Source: Sediminibacterium magnilacihabitans (lineage in GTDB: Bacteria > Bacteroidota > Bacteroidia > Chitinophagales > Chitinophagaceae). Taken from it: a DNA stretch of 64,000 bases. Below are positions 35,501 to 44,634 of the stretch, piece after piece. Under the pieces are notes generated by a model. The model was not told the DNA's origin. It saw only the letters and a list, made by a program, of their open reading frames with translations, and searched no databases. The stretch spans positions 248,001 through 312,000 of the forward strand of contig PVEQ01000001.1 of the NCBI GenBank assembly GCA_002973575.1, read 5' to 3'. The position numbers were made by a program, and so were the translations under genes. Position 1 is the stretch's first letter. Every line of letters begins with the position of its first letter.

Positions 35501-36056
35501 GGGCACATTTGCGGCAACGGGGTTCATAAGTTTCTTTTTCACCCAGCAATACCTGGCTATCGTGTGTGGTTTTCCGGAAAGAAATACTGGCAAGGCTGCC
35601 GCATTTTACACAAATGGCATGCAGTTTGGTGATAAAGTCGGCGATGGCAAGCAGGTCGGGCATTTGTCCGAAAGGACGCCCTGTGTAGTCCATGTCCAGC
35701 CCGGCAACAATGACGCGGATACCCCGCAAAGCCAGGGTTTCACAAACAGTTGTGATCTCGTTGTCGAAAAACTGGGCCTCATCAATGCCTACCACATCCA
35801 CATCCTGGGCCAGGAGAAGGATGGTCTGGGAATTGTCGATGGGGGTTGACTGGATGGCATTGGCGTCGTGACTAACCACCTGCGTTTCATCATATCGGGT
35901 ATCAAGGGCGGGTTTGAATATTTCTACTTTGAGATTGGCAATGCGGGCCCTTTTGAGTCTCCGGATAAGCTCCTCCGTTTTTCCGCTGAACATACTGCCG
36001 CAAATAACCTCAATCCAGCCTCTTTTTTCACCTGATATGATGGGTTCTATGAACAT
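35490..36056 (-). CDS. tdk: thymidine kinase (type II)
   Basis: A 188-residue thymidine kinase. The P-loop is [18 protein letters not shown], the Walker B-like part is [30 protein letters not shown] is the conserved lasso region, and zinc cysteines occur in [14 protein letters not shown] and PRCRKC near the end. It salvages thymidine. The ATG at 36056 is used. It overlaps ccmB by 11 bp. Confidence 0.96.
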   Translation of the reverse strand: MFIEPIISGEKRGWIEVICGSMFSGKTEELIRRLKRARIANLKVEIFKPALDTRYDETQVVSHDANAIQSTPIDNSQTILLLAQDVDVVGIDEAQFFDNEITTVCETLALRGIRVIVAGLDMDYTGRPFGQMPDLLAIADFITKLHAICVKCGSLASISFRKTTHDSQVLLGEKETYEPRCRKCAHEK

Positions 36057-36128
36057 CAATAAAATAAATTAACAAATAAAAACGTTAGTAACTTTATAAC
36101 TTGCCAACGGCCATTGGTAACCCCCCAA

Positions 36129-36767
36129 ATGTATCACATAACTATGGAAAGAGTAGGCGCTTTGATCAATAAACTGAAAGAACAGTTTGAACAGCATGCC
36201 GATGCTGAAAAATTAGCTGTCACCACCAGACTTTTATTGTGCGAATTACAGTCCGGCCAGGAAAAGATAATGAACAAAGGAAAAGTGTCGGTAGTATTGC
36301 CTGCAATCACTCAGGTAACTCCACCGCCAGTAGCTCAACCAAAGAAAGATGTACCCAATAACTGGCTGCTCAATAAAGAAGAAGCCATTCCCACCCTTGC
36401 GCACCAGGAAGGACAGGAAGAAAAAGAAATACTGGAACTCAACGACCACCTGGTGGTATCGAGAAACGGCAGTCTGAATGAAAAACTGAAAGAAGACAGG
36501 GTAGAGATCGCTACTTTGTTGCAGGGCAGTCCCATTCGCGACCTGAAAAAAGCGGTGGGTGTAAATGACCGTTACCAGTTTGTCAACGATCTTTTCCGTG
36601 GCGACGAGAGCATGTATGAGCGCAGCCTCAAAACCATCAACGGGTTCAACATTTATCCCGAAGCACAGTACTGGATACAGCGCGAGTTGAAAGTAAAAAT
36701 GGGATGGAATGAAAACAGCGAAACAGTAAAACTCTTCGATCAGTTGGTGAGGAGACGGTTTGCCTGA
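36129..36767 (+). CDS. conserved Bacteroidota protein of unknown function
   Basis: A 212-residue cytoplasmic protein. The N-terminal quarter is a helix (MERVGALINKLKEQFEQHA), the middle is a variable Pro/Gln/Glu-rich linker, and the C-terminal 100 residues form a compact conserved block: PIRDLKKAVGVNDRYQFVN, LFRGDESMYERSLKTINGF, EAQYWIQRELKVKMGWNE, LFDQLVRRRF. I recall this block only from unnamed Bacteroidota proteins and know no function. ATG 36129 or 36144 may be the start. Its end overlaps the convergent waaA gene by 28 bp. Confidence 0.75.
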   Translation: MYHITMERVGALINKLKEQFEQHADAEKLAVTTRLLLCELQSGQEKIMNKGKVSVVLPAITQVTPPPVAQPKKDVPNNWLLNKEEAIPTLAHQEGQEEKEILELNDHLVVSRNGSLNEKLKEDRVEIATLLQGSPIRDLKKAVGVNDRYQFVNDLFRGDESMYERSLKTINGFNIYPEAQYWIQRELKVKMGWNENSETVKLFDQLVRRRFA

Positions 36768-38008
36768 ATATATTGAATGATCTTTTGCGTAGCGCCCGCA
36801 TGCTGCTGTACATAATCCAGCGCTGCTTTTGCAGCAACATCGTATAAAGCTTTGTTTTCAAGGAGCAACTTAAATTGTTTTTCCAGTTCCAGTGCATCAT
36901 CAACACTGAAAGCGCCTCCTGCATCCAATAATTCCTCCGCTTCGAAATACTTCTGGTAAACAGGGCCGAATAAAACAGGCTTGCCATATACAGCCGCTTC
37001 CAGGATATTGTGAATGCCATCATCGCCAAAACCTCCTCCTATATAAGCAAGGGTAGCATAATGATACAGTTTGCTCAGCATGCCAATATTATCAATGATC
37101 AATACATTGAAATGCCGCTGCGGTTCGGCTCCTTCGCTGAGCATTTCTTCGTAAGCAGAATACAATATGGCATGTTTATATAGCTTCAGGCATTCATCCA
37201 AACGGTCGCTGTCGATATCATGCGGCGCAATGATGAAGCGTAATTCCGGGTGGGTATTGGCAAAATGATCCAGTACTTCGTCATCGTCTGTCCAGGTACT
37301 GCCGGCCACGATCACCGCGCGGTGATCGCAGAACCTGTTTATCACAGGCAATGTCTGGAACTGCGACGCAATGGCAATGACCCTGTCGAACCGCGTATCG
37401 CCGCTGATGCTCACATTGGCATGAAAACCGGCTGTTTGCAGCAGTGTTGCCGATGCTGCATTCTGTACAAATAATTGTGTAAAACAGGAGAGCATGGCAC
37501 GGTGAAAACCGCCATACCATTGAAAGAAAGGCTGGTCCTTTCTAAAGATGCCCGATACCAGTAACAGGGGAATATTCCTTTGCCTGGTCTCCTGCAGGTA
37601 AAAATGCCAGAACTCATACTTCACAAAGATCACCAGTGAAGGCTGTACAATGTTCAGGAAACGGCTGGCATTGCCCGAACCATCCATGGGCAGGTAGCAG
37701 ACCAGGTCGGCCCCTTCATAGTGTTTCCTGATCTCGTACCCTGAAGGGGAAAAAAAACTGAGCAGGATCTTGTGTTTGGGATAGAGTTGCCTGATACGCT
37801 CCAAAATAGGACGCCCCTGTTCAAACTCACCCAGCGATGCCGTATGCATCCAAACCACGGGCTGGCGGTTGTTGTGAAAAAAAACAGACAGCTTTTTAAA
37901 CAACCGGCTTCTGCCTTTCACCCAAAGTCGGGCTTTGTGGTTATACAAACCCAGTAACCAGGCTGCTTTGGGATAGATCCATATAAATAAGCGGTAAACT
38001 GCCTGCAC
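36740..38008 (-). CDS. waaA: 3-deoxy-D-manno-octulosonic acid (Kdo) transferase
   Basis: A 422-residue GT-B glycosyltransferase that adds Kdo to lipid A at the inner membrane. An N-terminal membrane anchor is followed by VVWMHTASLGEFEQGRPILERI, the conserved WaaA opening with the catalytic Glu, by LSFFSPSGYEIRKHYEGADLVCYLP, and in the C-terminal half by YIGGGFGDDGIHNILEAAVYGKPVLFGP. The start codon is GTG at 38008, with no nearby ATG. It is divergent from the nucleotide-sugar operon. Confidence 0.95.
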   Translation of the reverse strand: MQAVYRLFIWIYPKAAWLLGLYNHKARLWVKGRSRLFKKLSVFFHNNRQPVVWMHTASLGEFEQGRPILERIRQLYPKHKILLSFFSPSGYEIRKHYEGADLVCYLPMDGSGNASRFLNIVQPSLVIFVKYEFWHFYLQETRQRNIPLLLVSGIFRKDQPFFQWYGGFHRAMLSCFTQLFVQNAASATLLQTAGFHANVSISGDTRFDRVIAIASQFQTLPVINRFCDHRAVIVAGSTWTDDDEVLDHFANTHPELRFIIAPHDIDSDRLDECLKLYKHAILYSAYEEMLSEGAEPQRHFNVLIIDNIGMLSKLYHYATLAYIGGGFGDDGIHNILEAAVYGKPVLFGPVYQKYFEAEELLDAGGAFSVDDALELEKQFKLLLENKALYDVAAKAALDYVQQHAGATQKIIQYIQANRLLTN

Positions 38009-38053
38009 GGTGCTTGATTTTCAAATACAAATAAACAACATTAAAATGATTAG

Positions 38054-38061
38054 TAGTTTTG
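38054..38061 (+). promoter_or_regulatory. -7 box for the nucleotide-sugar operon
   Basis: TAGTTTTG fits TAnnTTTG, 21 bp before the DegT gene start at 38083. No clear -33 element is seen. Confidence 0.4.
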
Positions 38062-38082
38062 CCCGGCTTAATACGCCCGATT

Positions 38083-39216
38083 ATGACGAGACCCATCCAG
38101 ATGGTTGATACCAGGAGCCAGTACCTGCAAATCAAGACAGCAATAGACACCGCCATCCATGAAGTGCTGGACAGTGCAGCTTATATCAATGGTAAGGCGG
38201 TTCAGGACTTTGCAGCCGCCCTGGGAGCATACCTGGATGTGAAGCATACGATACCCTGTGCCAATGGAACAGATGCTTTGCAGATAGCGATGATGGCATT
38301 GGGACTGCAACCGGGCGATGAGGTCATCACGCCTTCTTTCACCTATATTGCTACCACTGAAGTAGTTGCCTTGTTAAAGCTCAAGCCGGTGTTTGTGGAA
38401 GTAGATCCGCAAACCTTTTGCATCGACCCCGCTGCATTGCGAAAGGCCATCACGCCCAAAACCAAAGCCATTGTGCCGGTGCATTTATACGGACAGGCAG
38501 CCCCGATGGAGGAGATCATGCAGATTGCCAATGAGTTCGCTATTCCGGTGATTGAAGACAATGCGCAGGCCATTGGTTGCCACTATCTTTTTTCAGACGG
38601 TACGAAGAAAAAAACAGGTACCATCGGTACCATCGGCGCCACTTCATTTTACCCCAGTAAAAACCTGGGCGCTTTTGGAGATGGGGGCGCTATTTTTACC
38701 AATGACGACCAATTGGCACACAATATGCTGATGATTGCTAATCACGGTCAGTCGAAAAGATATTATCACGATGTGGTGGGTTGTAATTCGAGGCTGGATT
38801 CCATACAGGCGGCTGTATTGAACATCAAACTGAAACACCTCGATCGATACAATGCTGCGCGACAGGAGGTAGCGGCTTTTTATGACCAGGCTTTTGAAGC
38901 GAGCGATGCCATCATCACTCCTTTCAAAGCGGCTTATAGTACCCATGTGTATCACCAGTATACCATTATATTGGAGAAAGGCAACAGGGATGAGCTCAAC
39001 AGGTACCTGGCCGAACATAAAATACCTTCGATGATCTATTATCCTGTACCGGGACATAAACAGCGCATGTTCGATTCATTCGGCCTGCCCAAGCTGGATA
39101 TGCCGCAGACCGACTGGCTTACCGAGCGGGTAATATCGCTTCCGATCCATACTGAGATGGACGAGGAGCAAATGGCATATATTGCAGAACATGTACTGAA
39201 ATTTGTAAAGAAATAA
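38083..39216 (+). CDS. DegT/DnrJ/EryC1-family sugar aminotransferase
   Basis: A 377-residue PLP aminotransferase that makes amino sugars from nucleotide-linked keto sugars. The Lys-binding segment is GATSFYPSKNLGAFGDGGAIFTND, the N-terminal substrate part CANGTDALQIAMMALGLQPGDEVITPSFTY, and the PLP-stacking stretch PVIEDNAQAIGCHY (Asn-Ala where many have Asp-Ala/Cys). The start ATG 38083 follows a -7 box. It is the first gene of a tight plus-strand operon (gap 3 bp to ugd). The product could be a surface-glycan amino sugar; the exact sugar is unknown because no dedicated dehydratase is alongside. Confidence 0.9.
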   Translation: MTRPIQMVDTRSQYLQIKTAIDTAIHEVLDSAAYINGKAVQDFAAALGAYLDVKHTIPCANGTDALQIAMMALGLQPGDEVITPSFTYIATTEVVALLKLKPVFVEVDPQTFCIDPAALRKAITPKTKAIVPVHLYGQAAPMEEIMQIANEFAIPVIEDNAQAIGCHYLFSDGTKKKTGTIGTIGATSFYPSKNLGAFGDGGAIFTNDDQLAHNMLMIANHGQSKRYYHDVVGCNSRLDSIQAAVLNIKLKHLDRYNAARQEVAAFYDQAFEASDAIITPFKAAYSTHVYHQYTIILEKGNRDELNRYLAEHKIPSMIYYPVPGHKQRMFDSFGLPKLDMPQTDWLTERVISLPIHTEMDEEQMAYIAEHVLKFVKK

Positions 39217-39219
39217 TGT

Positions 39220-40521
39220 ATGAAGATTGCAGTTGTAGGAACGGGTTATGTAGGATTGGTAACGGGCACTTGTTTTGCCGAAACGGGCAATAAAGTAGTC
39301 TGTGTGGATATTGATAAGAGTAAGGTAGAGAAGCTGAGCAATGGAGAGATCACCATCTATGAACCGGGACTGGAGAAATTATTTCTGCGCAACCTCAAAG
39401 AAGGCCGTTTGAAATTCACCACCAGCCTGGCTGAAGGCATCGAAGGCGCTCCCATCATTTTCCTGGCCCTGCCCACGCCTCCTGGTGAAGATGGGGCAGC
39501 TGATCTGCGTTATGTGCTGGGTGTGGCCGATGAACTGGGCAAGCTGTTGAAAGATTATAAAGTTATTGTAGATAAGAGCACGGTGCCAGTGGGTACTGCA
39601 CAGAAAGTACACAGCGCTGTTGCTGCACATTATAAAGGGGAATTCGATGTGGTGAGCAACCCGGAGTTTTTGAGAGAAGGTGTGGCGGTAGATGATTTCA
39701 TGAAGCCGGATAGGGTAGTGATCGGAACAGGATCTGAGAGAGCCCGCAAACTGATGGGCGATCTGTATGCCCCTTTTGTTCGCCAGGGTAACCCGGTGAT
39801 TTACATGGATGAAAGATCTGCCGAGTTAACGAAATATGCAGCCAACTCTTTTTTAGCTACCAAGATATCTTTCATGAACGAGATCGCACAGCTCTGCGAA
39901 AAGCTGGGAGCCGATGTAGATATGGTGCGCCGTGGTATTGGCAGTGATGAGCGCATTGGCAAGCGATTCCTGTTCCCCGGTATTGGTTATGGGGGCAGTT
40001 GCTTTCCCAAAGACGTGCAGGCATTGATCCGTTCTTCGGAAGAGGCGGATTATGATTTTAAGATATTGAAAGCGGTGGAGTCGGTGAATGAATTACAGAA
40101 GAAACACTTGTTGCCGAAAGTCAAAGCTTATTTCAAAGGGGCTTTGAAAGGGAAACGCATTGCCTTATGGGGATTGGCTTTCAAGCCTAATACCGATGAT
40201 ATACGCGAGGCGCCGGCTTTGAGCCTGATTGAAGCATTAACGGCAGAAGGCGCCAACGTAATTGCTTTTGATCCGGAAGCGATGAGCAATGTTAAAAAGA
40301 CACTGGGCAACCAGATAGAATATGCCGCCAACCAGTACGAAGCATTGGTGGGTGCAGATGCGTTGATCATTGCTACGGAATGGAGCGAATTCCGCACCCC
40401 CGATTTTGAAATGATCGGAGAGCGGTTGAAGAACAAAACCATTTTCGATGGCCGCAACCTTTTTGAAGTGAAACAGATGGCCGCACTGGGCTATCATTAC
40501 GAAAGCATAGGACGTCCTTAA
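39220..40521 (+). CDS. ugd: UDP-glucose 6-dehydrogenase
   Basis: A 433-residue enzyme that oxidises UDP-glucose to UDP-glucuronate with two NAD+. The Rossmann start is MKIAVVGTGYVGLVTGTCFA, the catalytic cysteine lies in GIGYGGSCFPKDVQAL, and IALWGLAFKPNTDDIREAP is the C-terminal domain signature. It feeds the next gene, UDP-glucuronate decarboxylase, 9 bp downstream. Confidence 0.96.
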   Translation: MKIAVVGTGYVGLVTGTCFAETGNKVVCVDIDKSKVEKLSNGEITIYEPGLEKLFLRNLKEGRLKFTTSLAEGIEGAPIIFLALPTPPGEDGAADLRYVLGVADELGKLLKDYKVIVDKSTVPVGTAQKVHSAVAAHYKGEFDVVSNPEFLREGVAVDDFMKPDRVVIGTGSERARKLMGDLYAPFVRQGNPVIYMDERSAELTKYAANSFLATKISFMNEIAQLCEKLGADVDMVRRGIGSDERIGKRFLFPGIGYGGSCFPKDVQALIRSSEEADYDFKILKAVESVNELQKKHLLPKVKAYFKGALKGKRIALWGLAFKPNTDDIREAPALSLIEALTAEGANVIAFDPEAMSNVKKTLGNQIEYAANQYEALVGADALIIATEWSEFRTPDFEMIGERLKNKTIFDGRNLFEVKQMAALGYHYESIGRP

Positions 40522-40530
40522 ATTATTAAT

Positions 40531-41514
40531 ATGTCAGGAAAAAGAATACTCATCACAGGGGCCGCCGGATTTCTCGGATCTCACCTGTGCGACCGTTTTG
40601 TAAAAGAAGGCAATGATGTGATTGGTATGGACAACCTGATTACAGGCGACCTGCGCAATATTGAACACCTGTTCAAACTGAAGAACTTTGAATTTTATAA
40701 CCACGATGTGTCGAAGTTCATCCATGTACCCGGCCACCTCGATTATATCCTTCATTTTGCATCGCCCGCCAGTCCGATCGACTATTTGAAAATACCCATC
40801 CAAACATTGAAAGTAGGAGCATTGGGTACACACAATTGTTTGGGACTGGCCAAAGAAAAAAAAGCCAGGATACTGGTGGCTTCCACCAGTGAAGTGTATG
40901 GCGACCCATTGGTACACCCGCAAACGGAAGAATACTGGGGCAATGTGAACCCGGTGGGGCCACGTGGTGTTTATGATGAAGCCAAACGGTTCATGGAATC
41001 CATCACCATGGCGTACCATACTTATCATGGTGTGGAAACGAGGATCGTGCGCATATTCAATACATACGGACCGCGTATGCGCCTCAACGACGGCAGGGCA
41101 TTGCCTGCATTCATTGGCCAGGCATTGAGGGGAGAAGACCTGACGGTATTCGGAGATGGCAGCCAAACACGTTCTTTCTGTTATGTAGACGACCTGGTGG
41201 AAGGTATTTACCGTTTGCTGTTGAGTGATTATGCCAAGCCGGTGAACATCGGTAACCCGAACGAGATATCGTTGAAAGATTTTGCAGAAGAAGTGTTGAA
41301 GCTGACGGGATCGAAAGTGAAGATCATATATAAACCCTTGCCTGTAGATGATCCCAAACAAAGAAAGCCGGATATCAGCAAAGCCAAACAATTACTCAAT
41401 TGGGAGCCTAAAATAGACAGGGCAGCCGGTTTGAAAAAAACGTATGACTATTTCAAATCGCTGCCGGAAGCAGAATGGTCGAAGCAACCCAAAGAATTCG
41501 GAAAACATAAATAA
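40531..41514 (+). CDS. UDP-glucuronate decarboxylase (UDP-xylose synthase)
   Basis: A 327-residue extended short-chain dehydrogenase. The NAD fingerprint is [14 protein letters not shown]. The catalytic triad comprises a Thr/Ser in [11 protein letters not shown] and Tyr/Lys in [33 protein letters not shown] and [16 protein letters not shown] are specific to UXS proteins. It turns UDP-glucuronate into UDP-xylose. It lies directly behind ugd, which makes the substrate. Confidence 0.95.
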   Translation: MSGKRILITGAAGFLGSHLCDRFVKEGNDVIGMDNLITGDLRNIEHLFKLKNFEFYNHDVSKFIHVPGHLDYILHFASPASPIDYLKIPIQTLKVGALGTHNCLGLAKEKKARILVASTSEVYGDPLVHPQTEEYWGNVNPVGPRGVYDEAKRFMESITMAYHTYHGVETRIVRIFNTYGPRMRLNDGRALPAFIGQALRGEDLTVFGDGSQTRSFCYVDDLVEGIYRLLLSDYAKPVNIGNPNEISLKDFAEEVLKLTGSKVKIIYKPLPVDDPKQRKPDISKAKQLLNWEPKIDRAAGLKKTYDYFKSLPEAEWSKQPKEFGKHK

Positions 41515-41525
41515 CTGTTCAGCCC

Positions 41526-42413
41526 ATGCCAAAACCATTAATTGTTGTTACAGGAAAAAACGGGCAGCTGGGCTGGGAACTCTTGCAATTGTCGGGCCGG
41601 TTTGCCGGAGCGTTTGATTTCCTGTTTGCAGGAAGGGAAGACATGGATATGAGTGAACCGGAAACCATTCCCGTTTTTTTTGAGAACATCAAACCGGATT
41701 ATGTCATCAACTGCGCGGCGTATACGGCGGTTGATAAAGCAGAGACCGACCAGGAAACGGCGTACACGGTCAATGCAACGGCTGCCGGTATGATCGCCAA
41801 AGAATGCCATCGTTATGGCTGCGTGTACCTGGGCATTTCCACCGATTATGTGTTCGACGGAAAAGGAACAGCGCCGTATACTATCGGTACCACCTGCGAT
41901 CCGGTCAATTATTATGGATATACCAAGTACATGGGAGAGCAATTGGCATTGGAACATTGCGAACAATCAGTTATCATACGCACTTCGTGGGTGTACAGTT
42001 CACATGGACATAATTTCGTCAAGACCATGTTGCGATTGATGAAAGAAAGACCGGAGATCAAAGTGGTGCATGATCAGATAGGATCACCTACTTATGCAGC
42101 AGACCTGGCTGAAGTATTGATGCAGGTGATTGAATCTATGCAACAAGGCCGTGCACATTATGGTATTTATCATTACAGCAATGCAGGCGCCATCAGTTGG
42201 TACGATTTTGCCCTAGCCATCAAAGCCGCAGCTGGTATGCAGTGCGAAGTATTACCCATTCCTACTGCTGCTTACCCCACGCCTGCTAAACGGCCGGCTT
42301 ATTCAGTGCTCGATACAAGCGCTATACAGGCCGATTATGGCATTGTGTTGAAAGATTGGAAGGAACAGCTCCGTCGATATTTGATTGAAGACTTCCCGAT
42401 AAGAACTCCTTGA
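41526..42413 (+). CDS. rfbD: dTDP-4-dehydrorhamnose reductase
   Basis: A 295-residue RmlD-type reductase, the last step of dTDP-L-rhamnose synthesis. GKNGQLGWELLQLSG is the cofactor site, NCAAYTAVDKAETDQE the conserved core, and YYGYTKYMGEQLAL the Tyr-x-x-x-Lys. The other three rhamnose genes are not in the window. It ends 4 bp from the convergent pullulanase gene. Confidence 0.93.
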   Translation: MPKPLIVVTGKNGQLGWELLQLSGRFAGAFDFLFAGREDMDMSEPETIPVFFENIKPDYVINCAAYTAVDKAETDQETAYTVNATAAGMIAKECHRYGCVYLGISTDYVFDGKGTAPYTIGTTCDPVNYYGYTKYMGEQLALEHCEQSVIIRTSWVYSSHGHNFVKTMLRLMKERPEIKVVHDQIGSPTYAADLAEVLMQVIESMQQGRAHYGIYHYSNAGAISWYDFALAIKAAAGMQCEVLPIPTAAYPTPAKRPAYSVLDTSAIQADYGIVLKDWKEQLRRYLIEDFPIRTP

Positions 42414-42417
42414 TGGG

Positions 42418-44400
42418 TTACCTGAATAATATACACGCAGCAGTAGCTGGTATGGTGATGCTGTCCGCAGTTATCTTTTCAATGCCATTCTCATCGATGA
42501 GATCACCCTTTGTAATCAGTGTCCACTCACCTGCAGGCAAATGCATGGTTTTGGATACTGCCTCACCGTTGAATATAACCAGGATGTCTTTCCATTGATC
42601 GCCATTGGCATGATCGGATAGTGTATACGCAATGAGCAAAGGATCGTTGGTTTCAAGGAAAGTTAAATGTTGCCGGATCATTTGTGCCGAAGGCATCCTG
42701 AAAGCAGGATGGTGTTTGCGCAAGGCAACGAGTGACTGGTAATACTTGAATACTGCTTTATATTGTGTCTTACGATTCCAGTCGAGTGCATTGATAGCGT
42801 CGGGCGATTCAAAAGAATTGGCTACACCTTTTTTGGTACGCAGCATTTCTTCTCCGGCATGCAGGAAAGGAACACCCTGGGAGGTAAGTACAATGGCTTG
42901 AGCCAGTTTATCCATTTTGATAATGTCTTCTTCTGAGGCACCAGGGTTATCGATCAGCAGGCGATCGAACAGCGTATTATCATCATGGCAGGAAACATAG
43001 CTGATGGATTGATAAGGCTCTGCGGCCCAGGCGCGTTTTGAATAATTCACCTGCTTGTAGTTGATCTGCGGGTGCTGCACGGCGCCTGCAATACCGAATT
43101 TGATGCTTTCTGCTGTGCCCGTTTTTCCACTGATGAACCCTTTTTCTTTTACATCGGCAAAAGGTCCACGCAGGCCATCCCGCATTTCATCGCCGAACGC
43201 CGCGATCTGGTGTAGCTGGTAAGTATTTTGTTTAACTGCACGCAGCGATTCGTCCAGCGGACTTTCTCCGGCAGTCCACCCCTCACCGTAGATGAAAATG
43301 GTTGGATCAATCTTGTGCAACGTATCACTGATGGCATTCATAGTAACAATATCGTGCACACCCATGAGATCGAAACGGAAGCCATCGATATGGTATTCCC
43401 TGGCCCAGTATGCTACAGAAGCTATCATGAATTGGCGCATCATGACTTTTTCTGAAGCGGTTTCATTGCCGCAGCCGGTGGCATCGGAATAATTACCGTT
43501 GGCTTTATGGCGATAAAAATAACCGGGTGCAAACTGATTGAAAGGAGATGCAAGATTGGCTGTGTGGTTATACACCACATCCAATATCACACGCAATCCC
43601 CTGTTGTGCAAGGCCTGAACCATTTGTTTGAACTCTTTGATACGTGTATTGCCATTGTAAGGGTCAGTAGCATAAGATCCTTCCGGTACATTGTAGTTGA
43701 GCGGATCGTAGCCCCAGTTGTATTTGTTCAATGAAAGTTTGGTTTCATCTACGGAATTAAAATCGAAAGAAGGTAACAGGTGTACATGTGTAATACCTAA
43801 TTCGGCCAGGTGATCGAGCCCCGTTTTTTCACCGGCTGCATTGCGTGTTCCTGTCTCGGTAAGACCCAGAAATTTTCCTTTGTGGTGAATGCCGGAAGTG
43901 GGACTGATCGACAGGTCGCGTACATGTAATTCATAGATGATGATGTCGGTAAAATTTTTAAGCAGTGGTTTTTTATCTTTAGCCCAGTTGACCGGGTTGG
44001 TGGTTTTCAGGTCAACCACCATTCCACGTTTGCCGTTGACGCCTACGGCTTTTGCATTGATATCAGGACTTTCATCCAACCATTTACCATCCTGTTTTAC
44101 CTGGAAAGTATAATAGCGGTTGACAATGTTTTTATGGACAATGGTTTCCCATATGCCTTGCCGGGCTGGCAGCAGTTTTATCTGTTCCAGCGGCTGGCCG
44201 CCATCGCCAGCTGCGTATAAACGCAACAGCACTTCTGATGCCCGGGGCGTCCAAATTTTAAAAGAGGTTATTGCACCCTTATAACGAACGCCCAAATCTT
44301 TGCCGGAATAGACGGAATCATTATGAAGATCGCTTTGAGCGCAGACAGTAGCACAAAGCAACAGCAATACATAAACAGGTAATGAATACTTTGGTTTCAT
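42418..44400 (-). CDS. pulA: type I pullulanase (GH13)
   Basis: A 660-residue exported glycoside hydrolase that cuts alpha-1,6 bonds in pullulan and starch. A signal peptide (MKPKYSLPVYVLLLLCATVCAQ) is followed by a CBM48-like domain (about 30-120), then the GH13 barrel. Diagnostic is YNWGYDPLNYNVPEGSYATDP. Catalytic residues are the Asp in GFRFDLMGVHD, the Glu in YGEGWTAGE and the Asp in SCHDDNTLFDRL. The length is normal for the family. Malto-oligosaccharide use with the downstream trehalase/MFS pair is plausible. Confidence 0.95.
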   Translation of the reverse strand: MKPKYSLPVYVLLLLCATVCAQSDLHNDSVYSGKDLGVRYKGAITSFKIWTPRASEVLLRLYAAGDGGQPLEQIKLLPARQGIWETIVHKNIVNRYYTFQVKQDGKWLDESPDINAKAVGVNGKRGMVVDLKTTNPVNWAKDKKPLLKNFTDIIIYELHVRDLSISPTSGIHHKGKFLGLTETGTRNAAGEKTGLDHLAELGITHVHLLPSFDFNSVDETKLSLNKYNWGYDPLNYNVPEGSYATDPYNGNTRIKEFKQMVQALHNRGLRVILDVVYNHTANLASPFNQFAPGYFYRHKANGNYSDATGCGNETASEKVMMRQFMIASVAYWAREYHIDGFRFDLMGVHDIVTMNAISDTLHKIDPTIFIYGEGWTAGESPLDESLRAVKQNTYQLHQIAAFGDEMRDGLRGPFADVKEKGFISGKTGTAESIKFGIAGAVQHPQINYKQVNYSKRAWAAEPYQSISYVSCHDDNTLFDRLLIDNPGASEEDIIKMDKLAQAIVLTSQGVPFLHAGEEMLRTKKGVANSFESPDAINALDWNRKTQYKAVFKYYQSLVALRKHHPAFRMPSAQMIRQHLTFLETNDPLLIAYTLSDHANGDQWKDILVIFNGEAVSKTMHLPAGEWTLITKGDLIDENGIEKITADSITIPATAACILFR

Positions 44401-44634
44401 GTAAAAGGGGTTTGAAGGCCGATAAATATACTATTGGTTGATACTAAAACCACAGCAAACCCACACCATTTCCACAGTAGCTCACTTTTAATGTGGATTA
44501 TCTCGTTTTTAATATATGTTTAATTACTACGTATTAAAAACCATGGCTTATGGCAAGAATAATGAATTTCGGTTCAATACAAGATATTCTAGACAGAAAA
44601 CCTTATTTTAAAGCTGTCTTTTCAAACAGCTGCC
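44401..44634. promoter_or_regulatory. divergent gap between pulA and the MFS/trehalase operon
   Basis: This AT-rich 234-bp gap has no gene. A 6-bp hairpin (AGCTGT 44612-44617 / ACAGCT 44626-44631) ends 3 bp before the MFS start codon and could modulate translation. TAATTACTACGTATTA near 44521-44536 is an imperfect palindrome and possible operator. Confidence 0.3.

Noticed and set aside
42410..42598. 62-codon plus-strand frame after rfbD
   Set aside because: Antisense to the pullulanase C-terminus with no independent support.
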